DNA of 64,000 nucleotides from Thiodiazotropha sp050291245 (GCA_050291245.1 JBNKJP010000021.1:1-64000); one strand, 5' to 3'. Shown: positions 17,283-27,151, counted from the stretch's first letter. The notes: generated by a model from the letters alone, not told the origin. Numbers and translations: made by a program.

Positions 17283-19844
17283 ATGGCTCGACAGGATAAC
17301 GTAAATGCAATCGAAATGGTCGAGGCCGTTGAGTACGGTGGGAGGCAGCCCACAGGACTGACTCGTCGATTCCTGTTGGGTACCGCCCTGTGCTGGTCAT
17401 TGTTCCAACTTTGGGTCGCCTCGCCACTGCCTTTTGTCCTGGGTGTCGGGGTGTTCAACAACACCGAGGTTCGCTCGATCCATCTGGCCTTCGCGGTGTT
17501 TCTCGCCTATCTGAGTTTCCCGTTCCGGCATCAGATCACGAGCCGGATACCCCTGGCTGATCGGTTGTTGGCGGTGGCCGCCGCCTTCTGTGCCGCCTAC
17601 CTCTATCTGTTCTACGAAGGGCTGGCTGAACGGGCCGGCGCACCGACCGACTGGGATGTCGGAGTGGCGGTGGCCGGGGTGTTGTTGCTGCTCGAGGCGA
17701 CCCGCCGAGCCCTGGGCTGGCCATTGACCCTGATCGCCCTGACCTTTCTGGCCTACACCTTCGCCGGACCCTGGCTGCCGGACCTGCTGGCCCACAAGGG
17801 CGCCTCCCTGAGCCGGGTGGCCTCCCATCAGTGGCTCTCCACCGAAGGGGTGTTCGGGGTGGCGGTCGGGGTATCCGCCGGGTTCGTGTTTCTGTTCGTG
17901 CTGTTCGGCAGTCTGTTGGAGCAAGCGGGGGGCGGGCACTATTTCATTCGCGTGGCCTATGCCCTGGTGGGACACCGGCGGGGTGGCCCGGCCAAGGCGG
18001 CGGTGCTGGCCTCCGGGCTTACCGGGATGGTTTCCGGCTCTTCCATCGCCAATGTGGTGACCACCGGAACCTTCACCATACCGCTGATGAAACGCCTCGG
18101 GTTCACGGCCGAGAAGGCGGGTGCCATCGAGGTGGCCGCTTCGACCAATGGTCAGATCATGCCCCCGGTGATGGGAGCCGCCGCGTTTCTCATGGTGGAG
18201 TACCTGAACATCACCTATCTGGAGGTTTTGAAACATGCCTTCCTGCCGGCGGTTCTGAGCTATATCGCGCTGCTCTACCTGGTTCATCTGGAAGCGGTGA
18301 AGGCGGGCATGCCGGTATCCGCCCGGGCCGCGCCGTCACCGCTCACCCGGCGCCTGCTGGGCTTGGGGCTCAGCCTGAGCGGTACCGCGTTGTTCTTTCT
18401 TCTCGCCTATGCCCTGATCACCCTGATCGAGCGCAGCTTCGGCAGCTATGCCTTCGTTGTCAGCAGCGCCCTGATCCTGGGATTGTATGGGGTACTCATC
18501 GCTTGCGAGGTGCGCTGTGCCCTGTCCGGCGGGGACAGCGAGGATCTGCAAGCCCTGCGTCTGGGCCCTGCGTTGCTGGGTGGACTGCATTACCTGCTGC
18601 CGATCCTGGTGCTGGTCTGGTGCCTGATGTTGTTGCGGCTCTCGCCGGCGACCGCGGTGTTCTATGCCATCTGTCTGATGATGGTGATTCAGCTCACCCA
18701 AGAGGCCTTGCGCGGACTGTTTCGCAAGCAGGGTATGCGCGCGGGTTTGCAACAGGGGTTTCAATCCCTGGTCCTGGGGCTGGAAAACGGTGCCCGTAAC
18801 ATGATCGGCATCGGTGTGGCGACCGCTACCGCGGGCATTGTCGTGGGCACTGTCAGCCTGACCGGGATCGGCCAGGTGCTGGGGGAACTGGTCGAGACCC
18901 TGTCGCTGGGTTCGGTATTCGTGATGCTGCTGCTCACCGCGGTGATCTGCATGGTCCTGGGCATGGGTCTGCCGACCACCGCCAACTACATCGTGGTGTC
19001 GACCCTGATGGCGCCGGTCATCGTGCAGTTGTCGGCGGCCCAGGGGCTGGATATCCCCCTGGTGGCGGTGCACATGTTCGTGTTCTATTTCGGTATCCTG
19101 GCCGATGACACGCCTCCGGTAGGACTGGCGGCCTATGCGGCGGCGGGTATCTCCGGTGGGGACCCCATCGCCACCGGCCTGCGCTCTTTCTACTATGATA
19201 TCCGCACCGCTATCCTGCCCTTCATGTTCGTGTTCAACACCCAATTTCTGATGATCGGTGTCGACGGGTTCTGGGATTTCATCGGGATCGTGTTGCAGGG
19301 TCTGGCGGCGATGCTGCTGTTCGTGGCCGCAACCCAGGGCTGGTTGCTGGTGCGCAACCGCTGGTGGGAGACCCTGGTGCTGCTACTCCTGGTGTTCTCC
19401 TTGTTTCGCCCCGATTTCTGGCAGGCCCAGTGGTTTCCCCCCTATGAACGGCATCCCGCGGGGGATCTGCCCACCTATCTGGAAGGGGTACTGCCGGGCG
19501 AGCGGCTGCGACTGGAGGTCGAAGTGGCGGACGATACCGGTGAGTTGCAAATGCGGGATGTGGTGCTGCAGCTCCCACAGGCCGCAGAATCCGATCCTAT
19601 GGCTGCCCTGGGCTTTATTACCGAGGCGGAAAACGATAGTCTTCGGGTACTCGATGTGGGATTCATGAGCCCTGCGGAGGCAGCGGGTCTCGAGCCGGGA
19701 TATACCCGCCGCATCAGCGCATTTTATCTGCGCAGAACGCAACCGGATGAACGTTGGTTTCTTGCGTTGCCGGTGCTCCTGCTGGGGCTGATCCTGATCG
19801 GGCAGCGGCGGCGTCAAACACAAAGCGATGGGAATTTACCATGA
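17283..19844 (+). CDS. Fused TRAP transporter permease (4TM/12TM)
   Basis: About 853 residues. The ATG at 17283 is preferred over an upstream in-frame TTG; AGGGG lies 12 bases before it. The N-terminal part is the small DctQ-like subunit and the bulk is the large DctM-like subunit, with GSLLEQAGGG, GLTGMVSGSSIANVVTTGTF, AASTNGQIMPPVMG and VLGMGLPTTANYIV, motifs of the TAXI-linked fused permeases. The last 190 residues form a DUF3394-like C-terminal domain with a soluble part between two late helices. It works with a TAXI binding protein and an ion gradient to import organic acids. Stop and next start overlap (ATGA). Confidence 0.93.
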   Translation: MARQDNVNAIEMVEAVEYGGRQPTGLTRRFLLGTALCWSLFQLWVASPLPFVLGVGVFNNTEVRSIHLAFAVFLAYLSFPFRHQITSRIPLADRLLAVAAAFCAAYLYLFYEGLAERAGAPTDWDVGVAVAGVLLLLEATRRALGWPLTLIALTFLAYTFAGPWLPDLLAHKGASLSRVASHQWLSTEGVFGVAVGVSAGFVFLFVLFGSLLEQAGGGHYFIRVAYALVGHRRGGPAKAAVLASGLTGMVSGSSIANVVTTGTFTIPLMKRLGFTAEKAGAIEVAASTNGQIMPPVMGAAAFLMVEYLNITYLEVLKHAFLPAVLSYIALLYLVHLEAVKAGMPVSARAAPSPLTRRLLGLGLSLSGTALFFLLAYALITLIERSFGSYAFVVSSALILGLYGVLIACEVRCALSGGDSEDLQALRLGPALLGGLHYLLPILVLVWCLMLLRLSPATAVFYAICLMMVIQLTQEALRGLFRKQGMRAGLQQGFQSLVLGLENGARNMIGIGVATATAGIVVGTVSLTGIGQVLGELVETLSLGSVFVMLLLTAVICMVLGMGLPTTANYIVVSTLMAPVIVQLSAAQGLDIPLVAVHMFVFYFGILADDTPPVGLAAYAAAGISGGDPIATGLRSFYYDIRTAILPFMFVFNTQFLMIGVDGFWDFIGIVLQGLAAMLLFVAATQGWLLVRNRWWETLVLLLLVFSLFRPDFWQAQWFPPYERHPAGDLPTYLEGVLPGERLRLEVEVADDTGELQMRDVVLQLPQAAESDPMAALGFITEAENDSLRVLDVGFMSPAEAAGLEPGYTRRISAFYLRRTQPDERWFLALPVLLLGLILIGQRRRQTQSDGNLP

Positions 19845-20308
19845 GATGGGTAGTTTTACTCTGTACCTTGCTTCTGGGGAGCGGTAGTCTCGCGGCAGCG
19901 CAGGCAACGGATGAGGCCTCACCGATCCGGATCTTCACCTCCGGTGAAGGTTACGAGGACGTTGTCGAGAACATCCGCATGGCCATCGTGGAGCGGGGTC
20001 TGCTGGTCAGTGGAACCTTGCATATCAGCGACATGCTGAATCGCACCGGTCCGGACTTAGGCTTCAAACCGGTCTTCAGCAAAGCGGAGTCGGTGGAGTT
20101 CTGCAGTGCATTGATGTCCCATAAGATGGCCCTGGCCGCCCCGGAAAACGTGGTGACCTGTCCCTTCACCATTTCGGTGTATGTCAAGGTGGATGAACCG
20201 GATCAGGTCTATGTTGCCTATCGTCGTCCACAGCTTCATGGCGAGGGTGATCAGGCCTATGAGGCGATCGTCAGGATGATGGAAGGGATAATTCAGGACT
20301 CGATCTGA
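19841..20308 (+). CDS. DUF302 protein coupled to TRAP permease
   Basis: 155 residues from the ATG at 19841, which overlaps the permease stop; a longer frame from 19754 starts inside the permease gene and is discarded. Signal peptide of about 21 residues (hydrophobic LLCTLLLGSGSLAAAQA) without a lipobox, so probably periplasmic. The mature part has the DUF302 layout: FTSGEGYEDVVENIRMAIVERG, LLVSGTLHISDMLNRT, FCSALMSHKMALAAPENVVTCPFTISVYVK, and a helix ending the domain. The close coupling to the TRAP permease suggests an accessory role in that uptake system, which is inference. No close likeness to the lipoprotein at 809-1276 beyond the domain. Confidence 0.82.
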   Translation: MRWVVLLCTLLLGSGSLAAAQATDEASPIRIFTSGEGYEDVVENIRMAIVERGLLVSGTLHISDMLNRTGPDLGFKPVFSKAESVEFCSALMSHKMALAAPENVVTCPFTISVYVKVDEPDQVYVAYRRPQLHGEGDQAYEAIVRMMEGIIQDSI

Positions 20309-20474
20309 GCGTTCGGGGGGGCAGGATCGGGATCTGGCCTGGTTAGTCACTATCCTGTTTTGACTCAAGAATTGATAACCTTTGCCGCCCAAGGGTTAAT
20401 GGGGGCCGTCCATGTCAGTACCTGGTGGTGATTTAGGCTGACATGTTTTGGGAATTACTGGGAGATTGTGAGGA

Positions 20475-21725
20475 ATGTCTGACGGATACAAGGTTATCTT
20501 TACCGGAGAACTCAAGCCGAATACCGACAAGGAGCGGCTCATCGCCCTGTTCAGCGAGAAATTCAACCTGGGGCCTGAGAAGGCCCAGAAACTGATCCAG
20601 GGCGGCCGGCCGTTGGCCCTGAAGAAGGGGTTGGAGCTGGATAAGGCTGAAAAATTCGCGGAGGCTCTGGAAAAGCTCGGTATGATCATGGAGCTTGATC
20701 CCAAACCCCAGCCACCGCAACCCAGTTTCTCATCCGAACTCGCCCTGGAAGATATCTACAGTGGTGGGGACGACGATACTACCGAGGTGCTCGAACCCAG
20801 TACCGTGAACAAATGTCCCAAGTGCGGTTCCACTCAGATGGAGATGGGCATCTGTCAGTCCTGCGGCATCGTCGCCGCCAAGTATATCGCCGCCCAGGTG
20901 CGTACCTCTCCCCAAGAGGAAGAGCATGATAATAGCGAAGCGGACACAGAGGTCATCGACAATCCCTATTCACCACCGGATGCGGACCTTGAAGAGCCTC
21001 TCGAAGGGGAAATGGTGGGGCCTCGTTCCGTATCCATCGGCCGTCCCTTTGCCTGGATTGCCGGTGGTTGGACCCTGTTTAAGGAGTCGCCCCTGGCCTG
21101 GATTCTGGCGCTGGTGGTCTGGATCGGTCTCAATTTCGGTCTTTCGTTGATTCCCCTGGCGGGCGCCATCGCAGTCAACCTGATAGCACCCACCCTGATG
21201 GCGGGATTCATGATCGGTTGCCGGGAACACGAGGAGGGCGGTCAGTTCTCGGTCGGTCACCTGTTTGCCGGTTTCAGCCAGAATACCGGTCAGACCATCC
21301 TCATCGGGTTGTTCTACATGATCACCATGTTTGTGCTTACATTCGGCATGATGGCGTTGATCTTCGGTAACATGAGTGCCGGGATGATGGGGGAAGAGAT
21401 CGACCCGGAGGCGATGAGTGCGATGATGTTCTCCGCATCGACCTTCGTCGGCTTGGGAATTGCCTTTGTAATCTTTATCCTGGTCTTTTTCGCCTACCTG
21501 TTTGCCCCCGCCCTGGCGGGTCTTGAAAGCCTCAGCGCCTGGGAATCGATGAAATTGAGCTTTATCGGCTCGATGAAAAACATCCTGCCGCTGATCTTCT
21601 ACGGCATTCTCGCCATGCTGCTGATGTTCCTTGGAGCGATTCCGGTGGGTTTGGGATTGTTGATCGTGTTTCCGGTGCTGATCGGCGCCATGTACACGGC
21701 CTTCAAGGATATCTACTATCGCTGA
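20475..21725 (+). CDS. L7/L12-like, zinc-ribbon membrane protein
   Basis: 416 residues. Residues 5-75 resemble the ribosomal L7/L12 C-terminal fold (KVIFTGELKPNTDKERL, then AQKLIQGGRPLALKKGLELDKAEKFAEALEKLG). Near 112-130 lies a zinc ribbon CPKCG...CQSCG. After an acidic linker, the C-terminal half has five or so TM helices of the BPSS1780/YciC-like membrane family. The ATG is preceded by GTGAGGA. The gene stands just ahead of the RDD-SpoIIM-DUF4129-MoxR run and may belong to it: the next start is 6 bases after its stop. Its role is unknown; the soluble head could bind a protein partner. Confidence 0.72.
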   Translation: MSDGYKVIFTGELKPNTDKERLIALFSEKFNLGPEKAQKLIQGGRPLALKKGLELDKAEKFAEALEKLGMIMELDPKPQPPQPSFSSELALEDIYSGGDDDTTEVLEPSTVNKCPKCGSTQMEMGICQSCGIVAAKYIAAQVRTSPQEEEHDNSEADTEVIDNPYSPPDADLEEPLEGEMVGPRSVSIGRPFAWIAGGWTLFKESPLAWILALVVWIGLNFGLSLIPLAGAIAVNLIAPTLMAGFMIGCREHEEGGQFSVGHLFAGFSQNTGQTILIGLFYMITMFVLTFGMMALIFGNMSAGMMGEEIDPEAMSAMMFSASTFVGLGIAFVIFILVFFAYLFAPALAGLESLSAWESMKLSFIGSMKNILPLIFYGILAMLLMFLGAIPVGLGLLIVFPVLIGAMYTAFKDIYYR

Positions 21726-21731
21726 CGCACT

Positions 21732-22442
21732 GTGTACTACGTGAAGGAAGGGAATCCTGTTTCATCCCTTGATACTCGGCACCGCTATGAGATTCCGGAA
21801 GGGGTCGTTTTGCAGTTCCGGGTGGCGGGGCCCATCGTGCGGGCCTGTGCCTGGGCCATCGATCTTGCCTGGCGCAGCCTGATCTATATCGCGCTTGGAT
21901 CCGTGGCGATCTACCTGGGCGAACTCGGCCAGGGGATCACCCTGATCGGGGTGTTTCTCATCGAGTGGTTCTACCCCGTGGTATTCGAGATCCGCAGCGG
22001 AGCTACCCCGGGAAAGCGATCCATGGGACTGGTGGTGATCCAGGATCAGGGCCTTCCGGTGACCCCCAGTGCCTCGGTGATCCGCAATCTGCTGCGCAGC
22101 GCGGATTTTCTACCCTTTTTCTACGCCACGGGAGTGGTCGCCATGCTCTGCAACCGGCGGTTCCAGCGTCTGGGTGACCTGGCGGCGGGTACCCTGGTGG
22201 TCTATCGGGACGAACCCTGGGGGTTCAGTGAGCCGCCGCCGACACAACCCCTGAAACCCCCCGTGAGCCTGAGTGAGGAGGAGCAGTGGCTGCTGCTGGC
22301 CTTTGCGGAACGCAGCGAATCACTGACCCGGGAGCGGCGCGAGGAACTGGCCGAGCTGGTAACCCCATTGACCGGCCGACGGGGTGAATCGGGTGTGAAA
22401 GCGCTGTACGCTTACGCCCATTGGGTGCTTAAGGGGCGTTGA
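21732..22442 (+). CDS. RDD-family membrane protein
   Basis: 236 residues from a GTG at 21732. The start is uncertain, with another GTG three codons on. The RDD domain begins with FRVAGPIVRACAWAIDLAWRS and contains EIRSGATPGKRSMGLVV, with about three TM helices. The C-terminal 80 residues are soluble and helical. RDD proteins are small membrane proteins of uncertain function, possibly transporters. In many bacteria an RDD gene precedes SpoIIM, DUF4129/DUF4350, MoxR and DUF58 genes, exactly the order seen here. Stop overlaps the next start (TGATG). Confidence 0.87.
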   Translation: MYYVKEGNPVSSLDTRHRYEIPEGVVLQFRVAGPIVRACAWAIDLAWRSLIYIALGSVAIYLGELGQGITLIGVFLIEWFYPVVFEIRSGATPGKRSMGLVVIQDQGLPVTPSASVIRNLLRSADFLPFFYATGVVAMLCNRRFQRLGDLAAGTLVVYRDEPWGFSEPPPTQPLKPPVSLSEEEQWLLLAFAERSESLTRERREELAELVTPLTGRRGESGVKALYAYAHWVLKGR

Positions 22443-23431
22443 TGAAACAGCAGCAATTCGAAACGACCTACCAACCCCTGTGGGATGAGATTACCGAACT
22501 GATGGATGATCTCGGCCGCAAGCGGCGTGAACGCAACCTCAGCATCGAGCAGCACCTGCGTTTCCCGGAGCTGTACCGGGAGCTGTGCAGTCACTATGCC
22601 CTGGCGCGCAGCCGTGGTTTTAGCCCGGCCCGGGTGGAGCAGTTGCACGCCCTGGTGATGCGCGGCCATCCCCTGCTGTACCGGGTTTCCGGGACCTGGC
22701 GCTGGCGGGTGCTGCACTTCATATTCGGCGGTTTTCCCTGTGCCCTGCGCCGTCAGGCCCGTTACTTCTGGGTGGCCCTGGCCGCCTTTGTGCTGCCGGC
22801 ACTGCTCGGCGGCCTGGGCACCTATTACAGCGAGGACCTGGTCTACAGCCTCATGAGCCGCGCCACGGTGGCGCAGATGGAGGAGAGCTACGACCCCGCC
22901 AACGCCCGCCTCGGGATCTCCCGGGAGCGCTCTTCGGACACCGACTTCATGATGTTCGGCTACTACATCCAGAACAACATCGGAATCGGCTTCCGCACCT
23001 TCGCCCTGGGTCTGCTCTATGGGGTGGGGAGCCTGTTTCTACTGCTCTACAATGGTCTGGTCATAGGCGGTGTGGCGGGGCATCTGAGCCGGCTCGAATA
23101 CTACGACACCTTCTGGCCCTTCGTCTCGGGGCACGGTGCATTTGAATTGACCGCTATCGTGATCTGCGGCGCGGCGGGGCTGATGTTGGGACACGCACTG
23201 ATCGCTCCCGGGCAGATGAGCCGGGTGCAGGCGCTGAAGCAGCGGGCCCATGAGGCGCTACCGCTGGTCATGGGCGCCGCGCTGATGCTGCTGGTAGCGG
23301 CCTTCATCGAGGCCTTCTGGTCCTCCTCGGACTTCCCGCCCGCTGCCAAGTACAGCGTCGCGGGCCTGTTGTGGACACTGGTGATTCTCTACCTCAGCTT
23401 CAGCGGACGGGGGGATCGTGGAACTCGATAG
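22442..23431 (+). CDS. SpoIIM-like (DUF95) membrane protein
   Basis: 329 residues from the ATG at 22442, which overlaps the RDD stop. A cytoplasmic helical head (1-100) is followed by about six TM helices. The DUF95/stage II sporulation M signature runs through FMMFGYYIQNNIGIGFRTFALGLLYGVGSL and the later SGHGAFELTAIVICGAAGL block. The organism is not a spore former; in proteobacteria this family accompanies MoxR/DUF58 genes. Ends inside the next gene, whose GTG start lies 13 bases before this stop. Confidence 0.88.
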   Translation: MKQQQFETTYQPLWDEITELMDDLGRKRRERNLSIEQHLRFPELYRELCSHYALARSRGFSPARVEQLHALVMRGHPLLYRVSGTWRWRVLHFIFGGFPCALRRQARYFWVALAAFVLPALLGGLGTYYSEDLVYSLMSRATVAQMEESYDPANARLGISRERSSDTDFMMFGYYIQNNIGIGFRTFALGLLYGVGSLFLLLYNGLVIGGVAGHLSRLEYYDTFWPFVSGHGAFELTAIVICGAAGLMLGHALIAPGQMSRVQALKQRAHEALPLVMGAALMLLVAAFIEAFWSSSDFPPAAKYSVAGLLWTLVILYLSFSGRGDRGTR

Positions 23432-25043
23432 GATCGCGATCAAGCTGCGTCCCCGCAACAGCTGGGAGGGCATCGACCTGGGGTTCGCCATGGCCCAGTC
23501 CTGGTTTCGTCCGCTCTGGCTGCTGTGGTTGGGCAGTGCCCTGCCGGTGATGTTGGTGCTCACCCTGCTGCCCCTGCCCCTGTGGCTGAGTGGGCTGCTG
23601 TTGTGGTGGCTGAAGCCGGTCTACGAGCCCCCCTTGCTCTACTGGCTGAGCCGCCGGGTGTTCTCCGAGGAACTGAGTCTCAAGGCGGTGTTCAAGTCCT
23701 GGCGGCGGATCGTGTTGCCCCAACTGTTCGCCGCCCTGACCTGGCGGCGCTTCATGGCCTCCCGCTCGTTTCTCATGCCGGTGGTGGTGCTGGAGGGTCT
23801 GAAGGGCAAACGCCGGGCCGAGCGGATCCGGGTCCTGACCCGTTCCACCCAGGCCGCTTTCTGGCTCACCGTGGTGGGAATCCACATCGAGACCATCCTG
23901 GAATTCGGCGTGCTGATCCTGATCTGGTCCCTGATCCCCGAGGATCTGCTGTGGACCGATTGGCACAGCTACCTGTTCGAGCCCGATCTGGCCACCGAGT
24001 GGTTGCAGCACTTTGTCGCTACCCTGGTGATGTCGCTGTTCGCCCCCTTCTATGTGGCCGGAGGCTTTGCCCTCTACCTGACCCGCCGCAGCCAGCTCGA
24101 GGCCTGGGATCTGGAACTGGGGCTGAGGCGCATGGCGGGCCGCCAACGGGGTACCCGGGGTGTGGCCGCGGGGGTGGGGTTAATCCTGGGTGCCTGGCTG
24201 GTACTGGGGACGGTCCCTGAAGAAGCGCTGGCGGACGGATGGGGCTGCACGGGGCAACTGAGCCTGACCGAGGCAACGGAGTCACAGGACCCACCCGAAG
24301 AGACCGACGGGGATGCCCCAGGAGGCTCGCAGTGCAAGCCCCGTTCGGAGTTTGTGCCGATTGTGGAATCCGCGGGTCGATTGCCGGGATACGGCCTGTC
24401 GCTGGATGATCAGGCGGTTCGGGAGAACATCGACGCGGTGCTGGCCGAACCGGTGTTCGGTCACACCGAGACGGTCTTCTATTGGAAATCCAAGAAGGAT
24501 AGCAAAAAGGATGATGATGAGCCGAACAAAGGGGACCCTGCCTGGCTAAAACCCCTGGCAATGGTGGTCGAGTTGCTGATGTGGCTGGGTCTGGGAGCTT
24601 TACTCGCCTACCTGATCTATTGGATGGCGAATAACTGGGGCTGGCTGAAAGGTTCGTCTCGCCGGGACAAACCGATGCGCCCGTTGCCGACCCAACTGGC
24701 GGGACTGGATCTGCGTCAGGAGAGTCTGCCCGACGATCCGGCGGAGGTGGCTCGAAAACTGGTCGGGAAAGGAGACTACCGGGCCGCGCTCGGGTTGCTC
24801 TACCGGGCGGCCTTGTCCCGTTTGGTGCATGGGTATCAGCTGGAGATTCATGAAGGCGACACCGAGGGCTCCTGTCTGGCCCGCACCCGGGTGCTGACCC
24901 AGCCGGGAATGCAAGACTACTTCGCCGATCTTACCCGTCACTGGCTACACCTCGCCTATGATCATCAGGCGCCGGATCAAGGCCGGGCTCTGGCCCTGTG
25001 CGAGGACTGGAGCCGCCAGTTCGGGGTGACCCAGGATGCATAG
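23418..25043 (+). CDS. DUF4129-containing membrane protein
   Basis: 541 residues from GTG 23418, overlapping the SpoIIM-like gene by 14 bases. Four or five TM helices in 30-245, then a non-conserved Asp/Glu-rich loop (245-375), one TM near 385-405, and a C-terminal DUF4129 domain (DPAEVARKLVGKGDYRAALGLLYRAALSRL, then LTRHWLHLAYDHQAPDQ). DUF4129 resembles the end of transglutaminase-like membrane proteins found with MoxR/DUF58. The protein may scaffold or be remodelled by the MoxR ATPase. Stop overlaps the next start. Confidence 0.85.
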   Translation: MELDRIAIKLRPRNSWEGIDLGFAMAQSWFRPLWLLWLGSALPVMLVLTLLPLPLWLSGLLLWWLKPVYEPPLLYWLSRRVFSEELSLKAVFKSWRRIVLPQLFAALTWRRFMASRSFLMPVVVLEGLKGKRRAERIRVLTRSTQAAFWLTVVGIHIETILEFGVLILIWSLIPEDLLWTDWHSYLFEPDLATEWLQHFVATLVMSLFAPFYVAGGFALYLTRRSQLEAWDLELGLRRMAGRQRGTRGVAAGVGLILGAWLVLGTVPEEALADGWGCTGQLSLTEATESQDPPEETDGDAPGGSQCKPRSEFVPIVESAGRLPGYGLSLDDQAVRENIDAVLAEPVFGHTETVFYWKSKKDSKKDDDEPNKGDPAWLKPLAMVVELLMWLGLGALLAYLIYWMANNWGWLKGSSRRDKPMRPLPTQLAGLDLRQESLPDDPAEVARKLVGKGDYRAALGLLYRAALSRLVHGYQLEIHEGDTEGSCLARTRVLTQPGMQDYFADLTRHWLHLAYDHQAPDQGRALALCEDWSRQFGVTQDA

Positions 25044-26184
25044 CCGAACCAACGTGATCGCCCTGGTGGTGCTGCTCGCCCTGCTGTTGGGGCTGGGTGT
25101 TTATTGGTTTTTTGAGAACTTTGAACGCCAGACCAAAGAGGTCCGCTATGGTGCGGAGCGGGAGGCCCGGGAGAACCCGCTGCTCGCCGCCGAGATGTTT
25201 CTCGAGCGTCAGGGGGTGACCGTACAGAGCCTGCCGGGGCGGGACCTGCTGGCGCATCTCCCCGAATCCCAGGGACTGATCCTGATCCGCGACCTGGGAC
25301 CCTCGTTCAACCAAACCCAACGGACCGCACTGCTGGACTGGGTGGCCCGGGGTGGCTATCTGGTGGTGAGCCCTGGCAATGATTGGGGGGATCAGGAGCC
25401 TCATACCCTGATGGAGACCTTTTCGATCACCCTGCGCCAGGATGACGACTATGAATCCGACAGCGCAACCTGGGTCGAACTACCGGGCCGGGAGCAGCCC
25501 TTCCAGATCGCATTCGACAACACCCGCTGGTTTGAAATCGCACAACCCGACAACGACGCGCAGTTACTCAGCCAGACCGAACAGTCATTGACCTACGCCT
25601 GGGGCGAGGGCCGGGTCACCTTTCTCAGCGACGGCGAAATCTTCACCAACGAGCAGATCGGCGATATCGACCACGCCAGCCTGCTGGCCTACTTCGCACC
25701 CCCCGAAGGAGCGGCCTGGCTGATGTACGGCTCGGATGTCCCAACCCTTCCGGCCCTGCTCTGGCAGTTCGCACCCTATCTGGTCACCACTCTGCTGGCC
25801 TGGCTGGCGCTGACCCTCTGGCGCATGACCCGCCAGTCCGGTCCCAAGCTTATGGTAGAGAGTCCGGCACGCCGGGATCTGCTGGAACACCTCCAGGCCA
25901 GCGCCGAGTTCGCCTGGCGGCTTGATCACCGTCACGGTCTGCTCAAGCAGGCCCGGCAACAGGTGGAGAAACGCTGGCTCAGCGCCCATCCCGGACTGCT
26001 CAATCTGAATCAGGAACAGCGTTGCGCCTGGCTTGCCGAACGTACCGGTCTGACTCCCCGGTCGATCAACGCCGCCCTCTATCCCGACCCCCGGGATCCT
26101 GAAACGCAGATCAAATCCACAGCCCATCTGCAGCGTCTGCACGCGGCGCTGCATCCAGAAAGGAAGTTGAAACCCCATGAATGA
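25036..26184 (+). CDS. DUF4350-domain membrane protein
   Basis: 382 residues. One N-terminal TM (residues 7-27), then a periplasmic DUF4350 domain starting ENPLLAAEMFLERQGVTVQSL. It has a glutamine-amidotransferase-like pattern (LILIRDLGPSFNQTQRTALLDWVARGGYLVV), and a second TM near 240-258 before a cytoplasmic helical tail. The catalytic Cys of true amidotransferases is not evident. Overlaps the genes before (8 bases) and after (8 bases), as expected for a tightly translated operon with moxR. Confidence 0.86.
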   Translation: MHSRTNVIALVVLLALLLGLGVYWFFENFERQTKEVRYGAEREARENPLLAAEMFLERQGVTVQSLPGRDLLAHLPESQGLILIRDLGPSFNQTQRTALLDWVARGGYLVVSPGNDWGDQEPHTLMETFSITLRQDDDYESDSATWVELPGREQPFQIAFDNTRWFEIAQPDNDAQLLSQTEQSLTYAWGEGRVTFLSDGEIFTNEQIGDIDHASLLAYFAPPEGAAWLMYGSDVPTLPALLWQFAPYLVTTLLAWLALTLWRMTRQSGPKLMVESPARRDLLEHLQASAEFAWRLDHRHGLLKQARQQVEKRWLSAHPGLLNLNQEQRCAWLAERTGLTPRSINAALYPDPRDPETQIKSTAHLQRLHAALHPERKLKPHE

Positions 26185-27151
26185 CGCCTCCCCCGAATCG
26201 ACCGACCTGTTTGCCCGGGCCCGGGCCCTGGAGCCGGAGATCGCCCGCGCCGTCATCGGCCAACAGCAGGTGATCCATGAAGTGGTGCTGGCCCTGTTCA
26301 GCGCCGGACACGTACTGGTGGAAGGGGTGCCCGGACTGGGTAAAACCCTGCTGGTGCGCGGTCTCGCCGCCGCGATCCAGGGTGAATTCAGCCGCATCCA
26401 GTTCACCCCGGATCTGATGCCCAGCGACATCTCGGGGCACATCATGTTTGACATGAAGAGCGATAGCTTCCGAGTGCGCAGGGGACCGGTGTTCTGCAAC
26501 CTGCTGCTGGCCGACGAGATCAACCGCTCCCCGGCCAAGACCCAATCGGCCCTGCTGGAGGCGATGCAGGAGCAGCAGGTCACCATCGAGGGGCGCACCT
26601 TCCCCCTCAACGCCCCCTTCCTGGTGCTCGCCACCCAGAATCCGATCGAACAGGAGGGCACCTACCCGCTGCCCCAGGCCCAGCTCGACCGGTTCCTGCT
26701 CAAGGTATTCATCAACTACCCCAGCGAAGCGGACGAACAGGCGATGGTCAAGCAGGTGGCCCAGGACCGGGTCGCCGACCAACTCGACACCTCCGCGATC
26801 CGGCCCATTCTCAAGGCCGAAGAGATCCCCCAGCTGCAGCAGCGGATCGCAACCCTGCGCATGGACGAGGAGATCATCAACTACGCGGTGCGGCTGGTCC
26901 GTGCCGCGCGGGACTGGAACGGCATCGAAGCGGGCCCCGGTCCCCGGGGCAGTCTCTCCCTGTTGCGGGCGGCCCGGGCCGAGGCTTTCCTGCAGCAACG
27001 CGACTACGTCATCCCGGACGATCTCAAGGCGGCGGCTCTGCCGGTGTTGCGTCACCGGGTGCGCCTGACCACCGACCTGGAGATCGAGGGCTACACCCCG
27101 GATGACGTACTCAAGGACCTGCTCGATAACATCCCGGCGCCCCGTCAGTGA
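26177..27151 (+). CDS. MoxR-family AAA+ ATPase
   Basis: 324 residues. Walker A GVPGLGKT (50-57), Walker B LLLADEIN, sensor 1 in LVLATQNPIEQEGTYPLPQAQLDRF, and the C-terminal lid domain. MoxR ATPases act as chaperones that help mature or assemble partner complexes, often with a von Willebrand A-type or DUF58 partner. The DUF58 gene follows with a 4-base overlap (GTGA). Length and motifs are normal. No separate vWA or transglutaminase gene is in this run, so its client is probably one of the membrane proteins encoded just upstream. Confidence 0.94.
   Translation: MNDASPESTDLFARARALEPEIARAVIGQQQVIHEVVLALFSAGHVLVEGVPGLGKTLLVRGLAAAIQGEFSRIQFTPDLMPSDISGHIMFDMKSDSFRVRRGPVFCNLLLADEINRSPAKTQSALLEAMQEQQVTIEGRTFPLNAPFLVLATQNPIEQEGTYPLPQAQLDRFLLKVFINYPSEADEQAMVKQVAQDRVADQLDTSAIRPILKAEEIPQLQQRIATLRMDEEIINYAVRLVRAARDWNGIEAGPGPRGSLSLLRAARAEAFLQQRDYVIPDDLKAAALPVLRHRVRLTTDLEIEGYTPDDVLKDLLDNIPAPRQ

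Noticed and set aside
19754..19840. Longer start of the DUF302 protein
   Set aside because: Lies inside the permease gene; the ATG at 19841 begins a good signal peptide and overlaps the stop.
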